Shown: in pieces, positions 63,460-64,000 of the stretch | Position numbering within the stretch: the first letter of the stretch is position 1 | Layout of the letters: each line of letters begins with the position of its first letter | Made by a program: the position numbers and the translations under genes | Assembly (NCBI RefSeq): GCF_004349265.1 | Contig: NZ_SMFL01000019.1 | Location: forward strand, 1-64,000 | Length of the DNA: 64,000 nt | From: Dyadobacter psychrotolerans | GTDB lineage: Bacteria > Bacteroidota > Bacteroidia > Cytophagales > Spirosomataceae | Direction of reading: 5' to 3' | The notes under the pieces: model-generated | Databases searched by the model: none | What the model was told of the DNA's origin: nothing | Seen by the model: the letters and a program-made list of their open reading frames with translations, nothing else

Positions 63460-64000
63460 ATGAAAAAAATACTCGTGATTTTGCTGATTGTCTTGACTGA
63501 TTGTTTTTTATTTCCGTCTTCAATATCAGGTCAAACACCAAGATTTAAGCGACTTACCACCAACGACGGCCTATCTCAAAGTCATGTGACTTGCATTTTA
63601 ATGGACAGCCTCGGATTTATGTGGTTTGGCACAGAAGACGGACTCAACAAGTATGATGGCTACAAATTTACTTATTATAAACATGATGCCTTCGACAAGA
63701 GCAGCATCAGTGACAGCTATATCCAGGATATCTTAGAGGATCGATCAGCAAATTTGTGGATAGCCACATCTGACGGATTGAACAGGCTAGACCGAGACAA
63801 GGATATATTTACGCACTTTTTTTCAGCTCAGACCAAACTTAACATCAATGACCTGTTTGAGGACAGTGCGGGTAAAATTTGGCTTGGAACTACCTCCGGT
63901 CTTTATTTATTTGATCCGGCTACTAAAAAGCTAAGTCTTTATTGGCTGAATATTAAATTTAACAAATCAGCTAGGCATCAGTTTGTTTCCTGTATTTCTC
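63460..64000 (+). CDS. Two-component-type beta-propeller sensor (5' part, runs off window)
   Basis: From ATG at 63460 (an in-frame ATG at 63442 is possible): signal segment MKKILVILLIVLTDCF, then Reg_prop (two-component regulator propeller) repeats: FKRLTTNDGLSQSHVTCILM, DSLGFMWFGTEDGLNKYDGY, YIQDILEDRSANLWIATSDGLNRL, INDLFEDSAGKIWLGTTSGLYLF. These are blades of the periplasmic sensor of hybrid two-component (HTCS) or LytS-type kinases. The kinase part lies beyond the window, so the output type is unknown. Confidence 0.85.
   Translation, partial: MKKILVILLIVLTDCFLFPSSISGQTPRFKRLTTNDGLSQSHVTCILMDSLGFMWFGTEDGLNKYDGYKFTYYKHDAFDKSSISDSYIQDILEDRSANLWIATSDGLNRLDRDKDIFTHFFSAQTKLNINDLFEDSAGKIWLGTTSGLYLFDPATKKLSLYWLNIKFNKSARHQFVSCIS

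Overview
The window comes from a member of the Bacteroidota, most likely the order Cytophagales (Dyadobacter- or Spirosoma-like). Evidence is the two SusC/SusD pairs, an ECF sigma/FecR/SusC/SusD locus, LytS/LytR-type two-component pairs, the DUF1501/DUF1800 pair, AT-rich spacers and the lack of strong Shine-Dalgarno sequences. The genus is an inference. I see no rRNA, tRNA or CRISPR array.

Layout. 1-10 kb: a secreted protein with 100-residue repeats (cut by the left edge), the DUF1501 and DUF1800 genes, a sugar-phosphate transferase, a receiver-only protein, a metallophosphoesterase and rfbD. 10.8-16.5 kb: two tandem paralogous orphan genes, IS debris, a large lipoprotein gene and a full-length IS4-family element with a broken transposase. 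16.6-25 kb: a class I lanthipeptide-like locus with a full-length LanB dehydratase, a LytTR regulator and kinase, a 47-aa Ser/Thr-rich precursor peptide with one Cys, an RteC-like protein, a Crp/Fnr protein, a MauE-like membrane protein and a DUF6520 protein. 25-31 kb: a convergent TlpA-SusC-SusD operon. 31.4-34 kb: small XRE regulators with inverted-repeat operators, and IS debris. 34.3-41.4 kb: sigma/anti-sigma/SusC/SusD. 42.7-47.2 kb: a WGR/DUF6493-like gene paired with a SWIM zinc-finger gene. 47.3-54.2 kb: an ABC ATPase and an ABC-permease/M1-peptidase fusion, divergent from a LytS/LytTR pair. 54.3-60.5 kb: a decayed defence/toxin-antitoxin area with hipB, a broken hipA, a broken abiEi, and an IS66 element (8-bp target duplication) whose transposase gene carries a group II intron. 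60.8-64 kb: small secreted proteins, a dead susD fragment and the start of a beta-propeller sensor.

Most unusual observation. Three unrelated transposase genes (IS4 at 15417-15432, IS3 at 54467-54482, IS66 at 58976-58991) each carry an extra 16-bp GC-rich sequence fitting CGGnnCGCCGnCGCGG. In each, removing exactly those 16 bp restores a continuous, family-like reading frame. For IS66 the restored frame also needs the intron removed, and the result is exactly 519 codons. A fourth, degenerate copy lies in another IS remnant at 12540-12555. I know of no described element that matches this.

How the genes fit together. In the lanthipeptide-like locus, LanB would dehydrate Thr/Ser of the small precursor, and the LytTR pair and Crp-like protein are candidate regulators. 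No LanC, protease or exporter gene is visible in the window.
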